Assembly: GCA_038087015.1 (NCBI GenBank)
Contig: JASBNA010000089.1
Coordinates: forward strand, 1-64,000
Direction: 5' to 3'
DNA: 64,000 nt
Source: Cerrena zonata
Taxonomy: Eukaryota > Basidiomycota > Agaricomycetes > Polyporales > Cerrenaceae
Shown one piece after another: positions 30,646 through 41,811 of the stretch. A program made the position numbers and the translations under genes. The notes beneath the pieces were generated by a model. The model had not been told where the DNA came from, ran no database searches, and worked only from the letters and a program-made list of their open reading frames with translations. The first letter of the stretch is position 1, and every line of letters begins with the position of its first letter.

Positions 30646-31572
30646 ATGACAAAACAGATGAAAGAATTTCAAGATCATTTACTAAAGTCGAAAAGAATAG
30701 TTGCATTGGTAGGCGCTGGGCTATCTGTTTCGTCTGGTCTCCCCACATTCAGGGGATCCCAAGGTCTATGGAAGAATTTCAATATGATTGATTTAGCAAC
30801 TCCAGATGCTTTTTACATAGATCCTGGATTGGTATGGCAATTTTATTCTTGGAGGAGATTCAACGCTTTGAAAGCTAAACCAAACAGGGGCCATAAGACA
30901 TTAGCAAAACTTTCCATGGAAGCAGCATCAAAAAATATCGAATTCATTACTATAACTCAAAATGTAGATGGGTTATCAATTAGAGCAAACCATTCGAAGG
31001 ACAAATTATATGAAATACATGGATCATTGTTTGATTTGAAATGCACCAGCTTCATGTGTAACTATGTTGATCATGATAACTTTAAAAATCCGTTAACAAA
31101 AGCTCTAGCTGACACTGAATATGAGTACGATAATACTAAAAGAAAAAGAAAACTTCTAGACGATGATCTTGATAAGGAGCCATCCCTTTCTCCACAGTTC
31201 AAGCCAGTAAAAGAAATAGCCGAATCCGAATTACCTCAATGCCCCTGTTTGTAAAGACGGTTCATTATTGAGGCCCTGGTGTTGTATGGTTTGGAGAATC
31301 CTTACCATTACGGACCATAAATGCTATTGACAATTTTATCGAACATGATAAGGTTGACCTTATTTTAGTCATTGGAACAAGTGGAACTGTTTACCCAGCT
31401 AACAGCTATGTGGATAGAGTTAAAGTGAAAGGGAGGCAAAGTTGCAATATTCAATACTGATATTGAAGATCATATCTTAAATGGTGAAGAGAAAGATACA
31501 TGGGGGTTTAAAGGGGATGCAGCCGAGCTATTACCTAAGGCTCTTGAACCATTGATTGGGGATATATACTAA
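30646..31572 (+). CDS. SIRT5-type sirtuin (NAD-dependent lysine deacylase), three frame breaks
   Basis: Sirtuin motifs are clear: GAGLSVSSGLPTFRG (about 23-37), TQNVDGL (104-110) and the catalytic His in EIHGSLF (125). After the breaks come Zn Cys pairs, a VVWFGE segment, VIGTSGTVYPA and FNTD. FYSWRR at 66-71 places Tyr67 and Arg70 where human SIRT5 has Tyr102 and Arg105, the acidic-acyl pocket. So desuccinylase/demalonylase-like activity is inferred. The frame is shifted by an extra base at each of three G/C runs, near 31242-31245, 31274-31276 and 31431-31433. Removing them gives 307 residues ending at 31572 in the starting frame. It may be a sequence error or, less likely, a recent pseudogene, as the gene need not be essential. 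Confidence 0.85.
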
Positions 31573-31867
31573 TTTGCATATACTAAAGTAGTTTAACGAT
31601 TGATACGAATTATACCAGTTTATTTATATTTCATAGATAATGAGACCATATAAAACTTACGAGATTGTACATTAAGTAAATACATATTTTCATAGATTGC
31701 CATTAGCTATGATTCAAAGACTAAAATAGAGATAGTAGAAATATAACGAAGAAATAAATTGAAGTAAGAGTCAGGTAACAAGCAACAAACAGACACTTGA
31801 AGAAGATAATATACAGAACAGAGAAGTAAAGAGGAATGAAATGTATGTATAGATATTTGATAACAAC

Positions 31868-33043
31868 CTAATCGAAAATGTTATTTGTGAGTTCATTAAA
31901 GTCAGCATTTTGATGATTGTAAAAAGCTGGATCATTATCAAGAATAGCGGCATCAATGAAGTTACTTGGTTCATCGTAACCTAATGATAGCAATGAATCA
32001 AATGAAGATAAGGAAGTTTCCGAGGCAAATTTTGATTTTGGATCAAAATCATTTGAAGTTGCAATGTAATTCAATTGGGGAGATCCAAAGTCAAAATCAT
32101 CCGAGAAATTTGACAACTTTCTCTTCTTTATGGAAGAAGTTTCATCTTCGATGAAATCGGTTGAAAGAGTGTCTTCCAAAGTCATGGAGAAGATATTATC
32201 TAATGGATTCTCTGAAGAGAGTTCGGTTAAAGGGTTTTCCAAATTGAAGCTAGAAAGGGTTGGAATCGAAGGAGCAGGATTTTATCATAGCTTGTTGGCC
32301 TAGTGAAGGATTTATTTTCGGATCTTCAATTTCAATACCAACTTTCTTATCGTGACTATTATTGCCAATAGGAGGAGAAACAGACTTGCAAGTACTATAC
32401 TTTGACTTTGAGTTCTTAGTAATTGCTTTAGGTGATGATGGAGTAGCAGCAGAAGATGAATTTTTCTTAAAAGTGCTAACACTAGCTACTGAGGCACTTC
32501 TTCTTTTACCAGGATTAGCTTTAGGATTATTATTATCCATTGTTTTCTTTTTAGATTTGGAAGTGCACCTATTCTGTTCAGAGGTAATGAAAGGGTTCTT
32601 TGAAACCGCGAGTAGTTGTCAACTGATGCGATTGTAACTGAGGGTTTCATTGGTTGTCTTGATGATTTGCTGAAGGAGGTTTTAGTTTTAGGTGAAATTT
32701 GATGATTATAGATATCAATTGCCGTACTATTATTTCGAGGTTTGATTGCAGGTATAGGCTGAGGAGAAGGAGATCTTTTTGGATGTTGTTGATACTGGGG
32801 TGGCGTAAGTATTTGATTCAAATTTTTATTTGCGGAGGTTGCAAAATCATGATTTTCTTGAAATGGTGATGACAATGATAACTGTTGAAAGGAAATGGAA
32901 TCTTCAACACAACCGGGATTCAAGTTATTATCATTACTTTGGAAAAACAGGGGAGAAGGCATAGTATCTAAGACCTGATTGTAATTATCAAAAAATTGAA
33001 AGTTGAAATCGTCGAGAGAACCCTCAACATTTATAGTATTCAT
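31868..33043 (-). CDS. Unrecognised Ser/Asn-rich protein, possible regulator, two frame breaks
   Basis: Three open stretches on the minus strand (33043 to about 32590, about 32600 to 32276, about 32286 to 31868) read as one 391-residue protein if a base is restored near 32590 and one removed near 32280. It begins MNTINVEGSLDDFNFQFFDNYNQ and is rich in Ser, Asn, Pro and Gln. A basic patch (SKSKKK, then GKRR) lies about residue 160-180, and acidic/hydrophobic segments such as NPLDNIFSMTLEDTL and SSFDSLLSLGYDEPSNFIDAAILDND could be activation domains. No zinc finger, bZIP or homeodomain is seen. The composition and the 4-kb upstream spacer suggest a transcriptional regulator, but this is inference only. 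Confidence 0.5.
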
Positions 33044-36000
33044 TATGTAGGATTGAGAAGGAGTTAAAAAGGTGTGACTAAGGATGAAGATAAGAAGTTT
33101 AAAAAAGGAAAATTAATTGAGAAAAGTCAGAAAATTCTGATAAATAATGGTTGGGAAGGGTACTTGAAGTATTTTGGTAGTAAGGATAAATCTAATAATA
33201 AAAGGGCAGAGAAGAAGATGAATGGGAAAAAAAAAAAAAATAGAAGGTTCAAAACAGGAAGAGAATTGTGTCTTTTTATCTTGTTAGAAAGACTTGATTC
33301 ACGATTGGATAATAGCAAGCTTAACGACTTTGATACAAGCTTCAATGCCTTAAAGAAGTCAGAAAGACCAGTTGGGTAATTGCCACTTAAACAACATACA
33401 ATAATGTGCATAACAAAGAAATGTCTCAGAAACTACATTTAAATGATCAGAAAGGAGGCCCAGTTATCATAAAGTTGTGAAATGAAGTCCGGAGAAACTG
33501 ACTTGTAGTTGGTTGGAAATCAGATCAAGTTTCTAGAAAAAAAGGAACTTTGAAAGATTAGGAAACCAGCAAGGGAACTAGCCAGTTACTATTCAAAGTT
33601 TTCAAAAAAAAGTCAAAAAGAAGAGAGATATCAAGACTTACAGCTGAAGAAATTGATTGAAAGATACTGGGGGACCAACACTAAGATGCTAAGAAGAATG
33701 GTGGTGAATTGTAAACAACGGAAAGGAACCATAACCCAAATATAGAAAGGAATTAAAGAACATAATCACGTAAAAACAAGGTAGTAAATTCGAATTATAC
33801 CAAATAATACATGAAGAATTTACAACCGAACAAAGTCAAATTAAAAGTATGATTTCTTTTCCCTTTTTTTTTGTCTTTTTTTTTTTTTTTTTTTAACTAA
33901 CAATAATCTTTTAACAAACTACAAGCCTGCTGGCTTTAAGGTACTTCAAAGAACAAACCGACTGCCCCAGATGACCTTATTAATGAAGAATTGAAACCAG
34001 GGTTTTCTATTCGAGGATTTCCGATAAAAAGATAATTTACGCAGCATTTTTAGAATGCAAAAAAACAACGAAATAAGGAACGGAAAAAGAAAAGAATTTT
34101 GATTACTGATTGGCAACCCTTTTTTGTAAGGGTGTAAGTAAAAGCGATGCAACCTTGATCCCCGAGTGACTTAGTACGAGTTACTTTTGAAACTCGAGGA
34201 GGGGACGGCACGCCATCACCAATGCTGGGACCAGCCCTTACAAATGAGAAAAGTGACCCAGGGAAGAGGAGCTAAGAATAAAAGCAAGAGAACAATCAAA
34301 GGATGGACCATTTATTTGAACCAATGAGAACGAAGATGCAACGTCAACACGGTCAATTGAAATACAAGTAAGGGAAGAAAAATAATACAAACAAAAAGTA
34401 AATCTTCTCGAGGGTTATTTCCGATATGCATCCACCTGTTGGGTGACTAATGAGCCTTACATTATCAACATAATGAAAAGGTACTTATATATTTCCGATC
34501 ATCAAAGAAGTAATGGTAAAATGAATTGGTAACTGAATGAACTTTCCTCGAATTGCAGCAAAAAGGACAAAAGGAAAACACCATTAACCAGCCCATAGAA
34601 CCCTTGTTGCTTTAAGGAGAAGTCATGATAGCTACGTATGTACAAGCTGCATAACCTATTGTAGGAAGTAAAGACGACTCAAATGTAAGACTAACTCCTG
34701 AAAATACCCTGGAATTAACCTTATCGAGCCATCACTGGATCCGAATCCCCTCACCCAACTTAGCCAGTATCAAATAATCACTACAAAATATAAAGTATTT
34801 TTTTGTTTCTAACCTATTCATAAAGTAGAGCAGCTATCTAAACGTGAAACGGGCAATCAATATGTCATAGGATTGACATGATTTCGTCATTGCATTATGA
34901 TCCTTCTCTATGAGGCTGATCTTAACGAGACTGAATCATACGCAAAATGTTGTACTATCGACATTTATTCCTAATTGGGTACTCTTTTCTCGATGGGCTG
35001 GCTGCACTATTTGTTTCCCTGAAGGTGATATCAACACTTTTGGGTAATTGTGCAAAGGTTTATCTACCACAAGGGCTCCTACGTAGGCAGCGACTCGTAT
35101 AATGACTCGGAGGTGGAAGATACTCATCTTTGTCATAGAAAAAGGAAAAAGTCCGAGTGAAACGTACAAGATACTATGAGCCAAAGAAAGGAGGGTTTCT
35201 AATTGGACTTCCTTTCTTTTGGGGTAATTCAAAATCTAGCAATGTCAGATTAATAATACGGATCAAACAATATTCCTTTTATTCTACAGACAATGGCACC
35301 CAAGAATGTCAATACACAAAAAAAAAATAAAATAGAGATAGAATGAATGAGGAAGATCAACTCCACAATATATTATTATTGTCTCTATATTGGTTGATTC
35401 GACCCAGTATTACCTACTTTGCATTTAGAGATTCATATCATCTACAGTCATCTCTGTTGGGCGTACCCAATTCTTTCTTCGATTGCTTTCTTATCTAGCC
35501 TTATAGATAAATCAGTATTTCTAGTTATTTGGATCTGTCGTAATTTGATGACCCCTCCGAAATAGGAAAGGCCTAGGAGTTATCATACCCTCACCAAACC
35601 GATCAAGTCTGTTGCATGGGTCTCGGGTAATCTTTACCTGGCTCGAAGGGTTTGCATGTATATATATGGATCATCATCAATGAAGAAAGCATGGCCTTGC
35701 CATCAACGCCAGTAAAAAGACTTGAAACACCCTGCAATTCCATTCAGTTTAGCCCAGACCCTGTAACAAACCAAACAGAATGGCTGCCATACCATTATAG
35801 TAGTGGAGTAGTTGAATGGCTCCTACTAACTCCCGTAAGTTTACTAGCTTAGAACTCCGACAATACGCCGAATAATCTCATAAGCTTTTCAAACGTACCA
35901 ACTACGAGGAAATCCAGCTTTTAGGCTTTTTACAAGACACTTTGTACGAGGAGATAACCTGAACGTGGAAAACGGATTTGTTTATAATTTTTTGTATTTA

Positions 36001-37120
36001 GAATTGAATGCAAAAATTGTCCTTGCAACCATTTTTTTTGTTGAGATGCGTAACTATTTTTGGAGCCAAAGCTTATATCAGACCTTGCCATGTAAAAGAC
36101 TCAACTTTAGCCTAGCTGTGCCAACCGTTGCGTAAGCCCCGACATGGTTTTGCTAGTCTATTCTTGATTCGAGTGACTACATGGGAAAAGCGGTTTTTTT
36201 TGATTTCCTTTTTTTTTTTTTTTTTTTTTTTTTCTTTTTTAAGTTTCCATTCATAAACTTTAATCACATATCGACAAGTCAATACAACCCTGGTAGCGTT
36301 GCTGTATCACATATCAATGGAGTTTCCCAAAAGCTTTATGCGACCAAATTTCATATGCTTTAGTTTATCGAATATGCGTGCTCGAGGAAGATATAACAGT
36401 CATGCAAGCTTATCAACTCGAAAACTAAATCGAAAATTATTTTTACTAAAACCAAGCCAATTTCCTTGTTCTTCTAAAATAAATAATATTGATTTGGATC
36501 TTGCATCGATTTACTTTAGGAGTGGGAGCCTGGAAAAACCGTCGTAGCGAACCAATGAACCGAATACAACCGATTCCGCCCAAACGTTCGGAATTTCAAG
36601 AATCAATCCGTAACGTTATATTTTTAAGTCAAGATACTTTAAACTCCTTACATTAAGCCGATAAAACCTCAGCTGACAATTACGAAACAACCTTCTATGT
36701 TGTTTGAATAACTACAACTAGGTTCAAATAGAACCGATCCCTTGTTTCCTAAAGCATTCGGACGTATAGACCGGATGATTAGAGGAGATGCATTGATTCG
36801 TAACGATATAAATTCAATTAGAATAATAATCAGGTGGTTTTGCAACCAGAAGGAAACCAGTTGTCATTTCGAATATCCTCTTTGGAAGTCTAGAATGCTT
36901 AGAAAGAGAGATCTAGACCGGCAGCAGTTCTACAACGAGTGAATACGAATAAATTTAGTATCTTATGAGGACCTAGTATATATAAATTAAGAAGACAAAA
37001 TGTATGTCGAAAATTTTATTTATGAGATTTTTTTTTTTGCTTTTGTATCTTTCAAGTGCCTTTACTGAGATATTTCAAATGTGTAATTCTAATAAATCGT
37101 TTCAATCTATAAAACTATTA
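33044..37120. other. Four-kilobase spacer without a convincing gene
   Basis: Open frames here are all below about 100 codons, mostly lack ATG starts and match no family I know. The region contains many poly-A/T runs, including about 30 T at 36210-36239 and a T run at 33867-33894. It lies upstream of the unknown Ser/Asn-rich gene and downstream of LPD1. It is several times longer than a typical spacer in this window, as seen for heavily regulated genes in CTG-clade yeasts. A non-coding RNA or long 5' leader could be hidden here. Confidence 0.6.
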
Positions 37121-38611
37121 TTAAAAATTGATTGGTTTATCGAAAGTAGCTAAAGCAGCTTCTTTGAAAGCTTCAGATAAGGTTGGGTGAGCATGACAAG
37201 TTCTGGCAATATCTTCGGTAGAAGCACCGTATTCTAAAGCCAAACCACCTTCAGCAATCATTTCACCAGCGTTTGGACCAATGATATGAACACCCAAGAC
37301 ACGTTGAGTTTCAGCATCAGCTAAGAATTTAACAAAACCATCAGTATCTAAATTAGTTTTAGCTCTTGAGTTAGCAATGAATGGGAATTTACCAACTTTA
37401 TATTTGATACCTTGTTCTTTCAATTGTTCTTCATTAGCACCAACCCAAGCAACTTCAGGATGAGTGTACATGACAGATGGAATGACGTTATAGTTGACAT
37501 GACCATGACCGTGTTTGATATATTCAGCAGCAGCAATACCTTCTTCTTCAGCTTTATGAGCCAACATAGCACCAAAAGTAACATCACCAATGACTCTAAT
37601 ATGAGGGTGTTTAGTTCTGAATTGAGAATCAATGACTAATCTACCTTTATTATCTTGTTCTAAACCAATTGCTTCAGCATTTAAACCTTTAGTATAAGGT
37701 CTTCTACCGATGGCAACTAATAAAATATCAGCATCTAAGTTTTCAACTTCACCAGATTTAACATTTTCAACTTCAATTTTAACTGATTCACCTTCTCTAA
37801 CCCCTTTGGTAACTTTAGTACCTAATTTGAATTTCAAACCTTGTTTAGCTAATAATTTTTGAGTAGTTTTAGCAACTTCAGAATCCATACCAGCACCAAT
37901 AGCGTTTTGGAATTCGATAACGGTAACTTCACTACCTAATCTAGACCAAACCGAAGCCATTTCTAAACCAATGATACCACCACCGATGATGGCCAATTTT
38001 TTAGGAACTTCTTTTAATTCTAAAGCACCAGTACTTGAAACAATACGTTCTTCATCGATTTCAATACCAGGGAAAGGAGTTGGTTCAGAACCAGTGGCAA
38101 TGGTGATGTTATCGGCAGTCAATTTCACATCATCTTTACCTTCGATTGATTTGACATTAACGGTATTTTCATCAACAAAAGAACCATGACCTTTATAATA
38201 ATCAACACCATTTTTTTTCAATAACATTTCAACCCCACCGGTTAAACCTTTGACGGCTTTTTGTTTGGCAGCTTGTAAGTTGGCAATGTTAACATTAATA
38301 TCACCATTAATATCAATACCTCTTGATTTAGCTTCATGAGTAATTTGATGATATAAATGAGAATTATTCAATAAGGATTTTGAAGGAATACAACCAACGT
38401 TTAAACAAGTACCACCTAAAGCACCTCTACTTTCAATACAGGCAGTTTTCAAGTTTAATTGAGCCAATTTAATGGCATGAACGTAACCACCTGGCCCACC
38501 ACCAATAACGACGGCATCATATTTACCAGTGGTACTATTATATCTCAAGAATTGGGTATATTTAAGAGGTTTTGAAGCAACACCTCTGAATTGAGTGGCA
38601 GTTCTTAACAT
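37121..38611 (-). CDS. LPD1: Dihydrolipoamide dehydrogenase, mitochondrial
   Basis: 496 residues. The N-terminal 25 residues form a mitochondrial presequence ([21 protein letters not shown]). The FAD motif GGGPGG is at 37-42, and the redox disulfide [13 protein letters not shown] has Cys69 and Cys74. An NAD motif ([19 protein letters not shown]) and the C-terminal catalytic HAHPTLSE complete the fold. It is the E3 subunit of pyruvate, 2-oxoglutarate and branched-chain dehydrogenases and of glycine cleavage. Codon bias suggests high expression. Upstream are two CACGTG sites 12 bp apart and a CCAAT (38879-38883), which may be Cbf1- and Hap-type sites. Confidence 0.98.
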   Translation of the reverse strand: MLRTATQFRGVASKPLKYTQFLRYNSTTGKYDAVVIGGGPGGYVHAIKLAQLNLKTACIESRGALGGTCLNVGCIPSKSLLNNSHLYHQITHEAKSRGIDINGDINVNIANLQAAKQKAVKGLTGGVEMLLKKNGVDYYKGHGSFVDENTVNVKSIEGKDDVKLTADNITIATGSEPTPFPGIEIDEERIVSSTGALELKEVPKKLAIIGGGIIGLEMASVWSRLGSEVTVIEFQNAIGAGMDSEVAKTTQKLLAKQGLKFKLGTKVTKGVREGESVKIEVENVKSGEVENLDADILLVAIGRRPYTKGLNAEAIGLEQDNKGRLVIDSQFRTKHPHIRVIGDVTFGAMLAHKAEEEGIAAAEYIKHGHGHVNYNVIPSVMYTHPEVAWVGANEEQLKEQGIKYKVGKFPFIANSRAKTNLDTDGFVKFLADAETQRVLGVHIIGPNAGEMIAEGGLALEYGASTEDIARTCHAHPTLSEAFKEAALATFDKPINF

Positions 38612-38819
38612 TTTGATTGATTAATGGAAAGAAAATGATTAGTTTACAAGGAAACTCCCAAGAAGAAAAAATTGAATGAGCTCTTCTTCCAAAGGTTAAG
38701 GGAGTAGTGCTACCCGAGAGAGGACGAATTATGTCACCGAAAAATTTGGTGAAAATGTCGCATCTCCCGGAAGCGTACCCCCGGGAACGGATGGAAAGAA
38801 AAGAATAGGTCAAAAAGCA

Positions 38820-38837
38820 CACGTGACACGGCACGTG
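38820..38837. promoter_or_regulatory. Paired CACGTG sites upstream of LPD1
   Basis: CACGTG at 38820-38825 and 38832-38837, both followed by AC, about 210-225 bp before the LPD1 ATG. Cbf1-type factors bind this core. In CTG-clade yeasts Cbf1 is tied to respiratory and sulfur genes. Confidence 0.5.
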
Positions 38838-38942
38838 ACGTCGCTTCCGATTTCCTCGGAAAATTATTCACTTCTACGCCAATTACAAGTTATCGTTTTA
38901 AATCATAACATTTCATTAGATATTATAGAAATCATAATGCAA

Positions 38943-39116
38943 CTAGTACTTCACAATCACATACAATGCGTGAAGTATACCTGGAATATAACCCAAGATG
39001 GTTAAAATAATATTAATGAAGAAGGAAGAAGTACAACCTCTTTCTAAAAAGACCCCTAATGGAGGAAGAATGATAGCAGCAATGAGTTTAATAATATCAG
39101 AACAAGTAACAGCCAT
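38943..39116 (-). CDS. PMP3: Pmp3-family small plasma-membrane proteolipid
   Basis: A 57-residue protein from the ATG at 39116. It has the hallmark Pmp3/UPF0057 pattern: DIIKLIAAIILPPLGVFLERGC (first membrane helix), then a second helix FINIILTILGYIPGILHALYVI, ending VKY. The PPLGVFLERG and LGYIPGILHALY segments are highly conserved from bacteria to plants. In yeast Pmp3 modulates plasma-membrane potential and salt sensitivity. It lies between LPD1 (same strand, downstream) and FRS2 (divergent). A TATAAATA sequence is about 95 bp upstream. Confidence 0.95.
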   Translation of the reverse strand: MAVTCSDIIKLIAAIILPPLGVFLERGCTSSFFINIILTILGYIPGILHALYVIVKY

Positions 39117-40119
39117 TTTTGTATAATAAATCTAAATCAATTGAGTAATTGTGAAAGAATGATTTAGTGAAAAAGACAAAAAAAAAGCATAAGGGGAAAT
39201 CAATGGTTATTTATACATATAGCCACTCGAGGCAACCATTCGTTTAAAATACTGTTTTGTTACTATAAACTATTGATCATTGATTTTTTTGTTTGTTAAA
39301 ATGAAATTAGTAGTTATTTTTTGTTTGTTTTTTCGTTTGTATGTGACTTGCTACTACCATCAGCCGTGCCATCATACATCTTTTTTTTTTGTGGGCTTGT
39401 AAATTAGCTTTTCCTTGGGAATTGTTAGTTCAATTGACGATGGAGTGTTTGATCATTTGGTTGTTTGTAGGTTGTATGCTCTTATCATACAATGATCTCC
39501 TTCTTGCTTTTGTTAGGGGCGAAAAGTCAAAAAATTGTCAAGCTAACTTTAGAATTTGGCGCAGTTTGTCATACATTTTCCGGCACTGGTTTGAAATGGT
39601 GCCAATTTTTAGCAAAGGTATGTTGTAGTCTATAAATGGCTGTAAATTATCATGTATGAGCAAGGTAATGTGATCAAACGGGTATAGATTTGTATTGCTT
39701 ATTTTGATCTTCGACTGTTATGTCAGGGGTGCTTAATTGCTATTGCTGAACGGCTTGACCCAATCCAAAATATTTTGCAGTTGCGTCCAACTTGTTGGTT
39801 GATACCACAATAAGACCTTCCCGACTATATCAGCTAACCAGGTGCCAGCCTGGCTATGGGTATCCTGTGCTATCTGGAGTTGGGGAAGTTTATTCGAGTC
39901 TATTGTTAGCAAGTTTGTGCTTTGTTAATTACATCAATAAATAAATCACCTCCGTACATATACAATAAACCCGTGCACCAAGAAACACCCACACACCACA
40001 TTTTTTTTTTTTTTCAGGTGGAGCGTGCACTTGACCAAAATCAAAACTTTTCAATTTTTTTTTTTTTCTTTCTTGATGAATTATCAGTCATAGTTAAGAC
40101 CCCATTCAAAGGCAGCAGT
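39117..40119. other. Divergent PMP3/FRS2 spacer
   Basis: No gene is supported; the open frames here lack ATG starts or known families. It contains TATAAATA for PMP3 (39208-39215, minus), CCTCCGTACAT upstream of FRS2 (about 39949-39959), poly-T tracts and a C/A-rich stretch near 39970-40000. Confidence 0.6.
39208..39215 (-). promoter_or_regulatory. TATA box of PMP3
   Basis: TATAAATA on the PMP3 strand, about 95 bp before its ATG. Confidence 0.45.
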
Positions 40120-41610
40120 ATGTCCGACTTACAACACCAGATATTACGTCTTGTTGACAAGCATGACGGGATCGCCAATACTTTGGACGTTCCCGAATTG
40201 AAAGCAATCGACACCAATACTTTACACTCTCAATTAACCTCGTTATGGGCCAAACAAATGATTAATTTTTCGAAGATTGAAACTGATTCGTATGCTTTGA
40301 CTAAAGAAGCAGAAGATATCTTGGCTAATGGATCACACGAAATCAGATTATTGAATGAAGTTTTGAAGTCTTTGGAAGGTTTAAAGATTTCTGATGTTAA
40401 TTCCAAATTTGGTCAAGTTGGGAAATTAGGTCAAGGTAAAGCTTTCAAAAATGGATGGATTGCTAAAAATGATGACAGATTAGTGGCTAAGGTTGATTCA
40501 TTACCTGAAGATATCACTGTGACTCAATTATCAACCATTAAAGAAACTGGTTCCTTATCAAATAAAAAAGATTTAACTGAATTGAAAAAAAGAAAATTAA
40601 TTAATTTAGTTAAAATTGTTGGTTATAAAGTTGAAAAAGCTTCTGAATTTGCTTTAGAAATTGTTAATTTGGAAACCGATATAACTTCTGATATGATTAT
40701 TAACGGTTCTTGGTCAAATTTAAAATTTAAACCTTATAATTTCCAATCGGAAGGGGTTTATCCTCAAAGTGGTTCCTTACATCCTTTAATGAAAGTTAGA
40801 GAAGAATTTAGACAAATTTTTTTCGCAATGGGTTTTACTGAAATGCCTTCAAATCAATACGTTGAAACTGGGTTCTGGAATTTTGATACTTTATTCGTTC
40901 CCCAACAACATCCTGCTAGAGATTTACAAGATACCTTTTATTTAAAAGATCCTGCTGTTGCTGGTAAACCTGATGATAAAGAGTTTTGGGAAAATACTCG
41001 TCAAGTTCATGAAAATGGTAAATACGGTTCTATTGGTTATAGATATCCTTGGAAAGAAGATGAAAGTTTAAGAATGGTTTTAAGAACTCATACTACTGCT
41101 ATTTCTTCTGCCATGTTACATAAATTAGCTAAAGATCCTAAACCAACCCGTCTTTTCTCAATTGATCGTGTTTTCCGTAATGAAGCCGTTGATGCTACTC
41201 ATTTAGCAGAATTCCATCAAGTTGAAGGGGTCATGGCTGGTTATGATATTACTTTAGGTGATTTAATTGGTTTCATGGAAGATTTCTTCAATAAAATGGG
41301 TGTTACTAATTTAAGATTTAAAGCTGCATATAATCCTTATACTGAACCTTCAATGGAAATCTTTGCTTACCATAAAGGTTTAGGTAAATGGGTTGAAATC
41401 GGTAATTCCGGTATGTTCAGACCTGAAATGTTGGAACCAATGGGATTACCTAAAAACTTACGTGTCTTGGGTTGGGGTTTGTCTTTAGAAAGACCAACCA
41501 TGATTAAATATGGGGTTTCTAATATTAGAGAATTATTGGGTCATAAAGTTTCTTTGGACTTTATTGAAACTAACCCTGCCGCTAGATTAGATGAAGACTT
41601 AATCGGTTAA
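40120..41610 (+). CDS. FRS2: Phenylalanyl-tRNA synthetase alpha subunit, cytosolic
   Basis: 496 residues from the ATG at 40120 (MSDLQHQILRLVDKHDG); the frame is open further upstream but without a plausible start. N-terminal winged-helix domains (1-190) are followed by the class II catalytic core: FVPQQHPARDLQDTFYL, motif 2 FSIDRVFRNEAVDATHLAEFHQ, and motif 3 LGWGLSLERPTMIKYG near 465. It charges tRNA-Phe together with the beta subunit Frs1. LPD1 and FRS2 also lie near each other on chromosome VI of S. cerevisiae. Confidence 0.97.
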   Translation: MSDLQHQILRLVDKHDGIANTLDVPELKAIDTNTLHSQLTSLWAKQMINFSKIETDSYALTKEAEDILANGSHEIRLLNEVLKSLEGLKISDVNSKFGQVGKLGQGKAFKNGWIAKNDDRLVAKVDSLPEDITVTQLSTIKETGSLSNKKDLTELKKRKLINLVKIVGYKVEKASEFALEIVNLETDITSDMIINGSWSNLKFKPYNFQSEGVYPQSGSLHPLMKVREEFRQIFFAMGFTEMPSNQYVETGFWNFDTLFVPQQHPARDLQDTFYLKDPAVAGKPDDKEFWENTRQVHENGKYGSIGYRYPWKEDESLRMVLRTHTTAISSAMLHKLAKDPKPTRLFSIDRVFRNEAVDATHLAEFHQVEGVMAGYDITLGDLIGFMEDFFNKMGVTNLRFKAAYNPYTEPSMEIFAYHKGLGKWVEIGNSGMFRPEMLEPMGLPKNLRVLGWGLSLERPTMIKYGVSNIRELLGHKVSLDFIETNPAARLDEDLIG

Positions 41611-41811
41611 CCTTCTTATACATACACTTATATAATCTTAATCATACGTAATAGAATTGTACCATAGATTTATCAAATTGTAGAGTTTTGTATATATATA
41701 AATTTTGAAAATTTCGACGCGCACCCATCTTTTTCTTAACTTGAACTCAACTTCAACTCAACGTTTGACTAACTTCTTCATCAACTTCTAGTATTTTCAC
41801 TCCCATATAAT

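Noticed and set aside
26311..31572. A pseudogene cluster (glucanase, RSC, sirtuin)
   Set aside because: Reading frames are otherwise well conserved with no internal stops once single bases are corrected, and RSC is essential in yeasts.
33074..33379. 101-codon Lys-rich ORF just upstream of the unknown Ser/Asn-rich gene
   Set aside because: It starts at GTG and its Lys richness reflects A-rich DNA.
34936..35232. 98-codon ORF in the 4-kb spacer
   Set aside because: It starts with a non-ATG codon and has no recognisable features.
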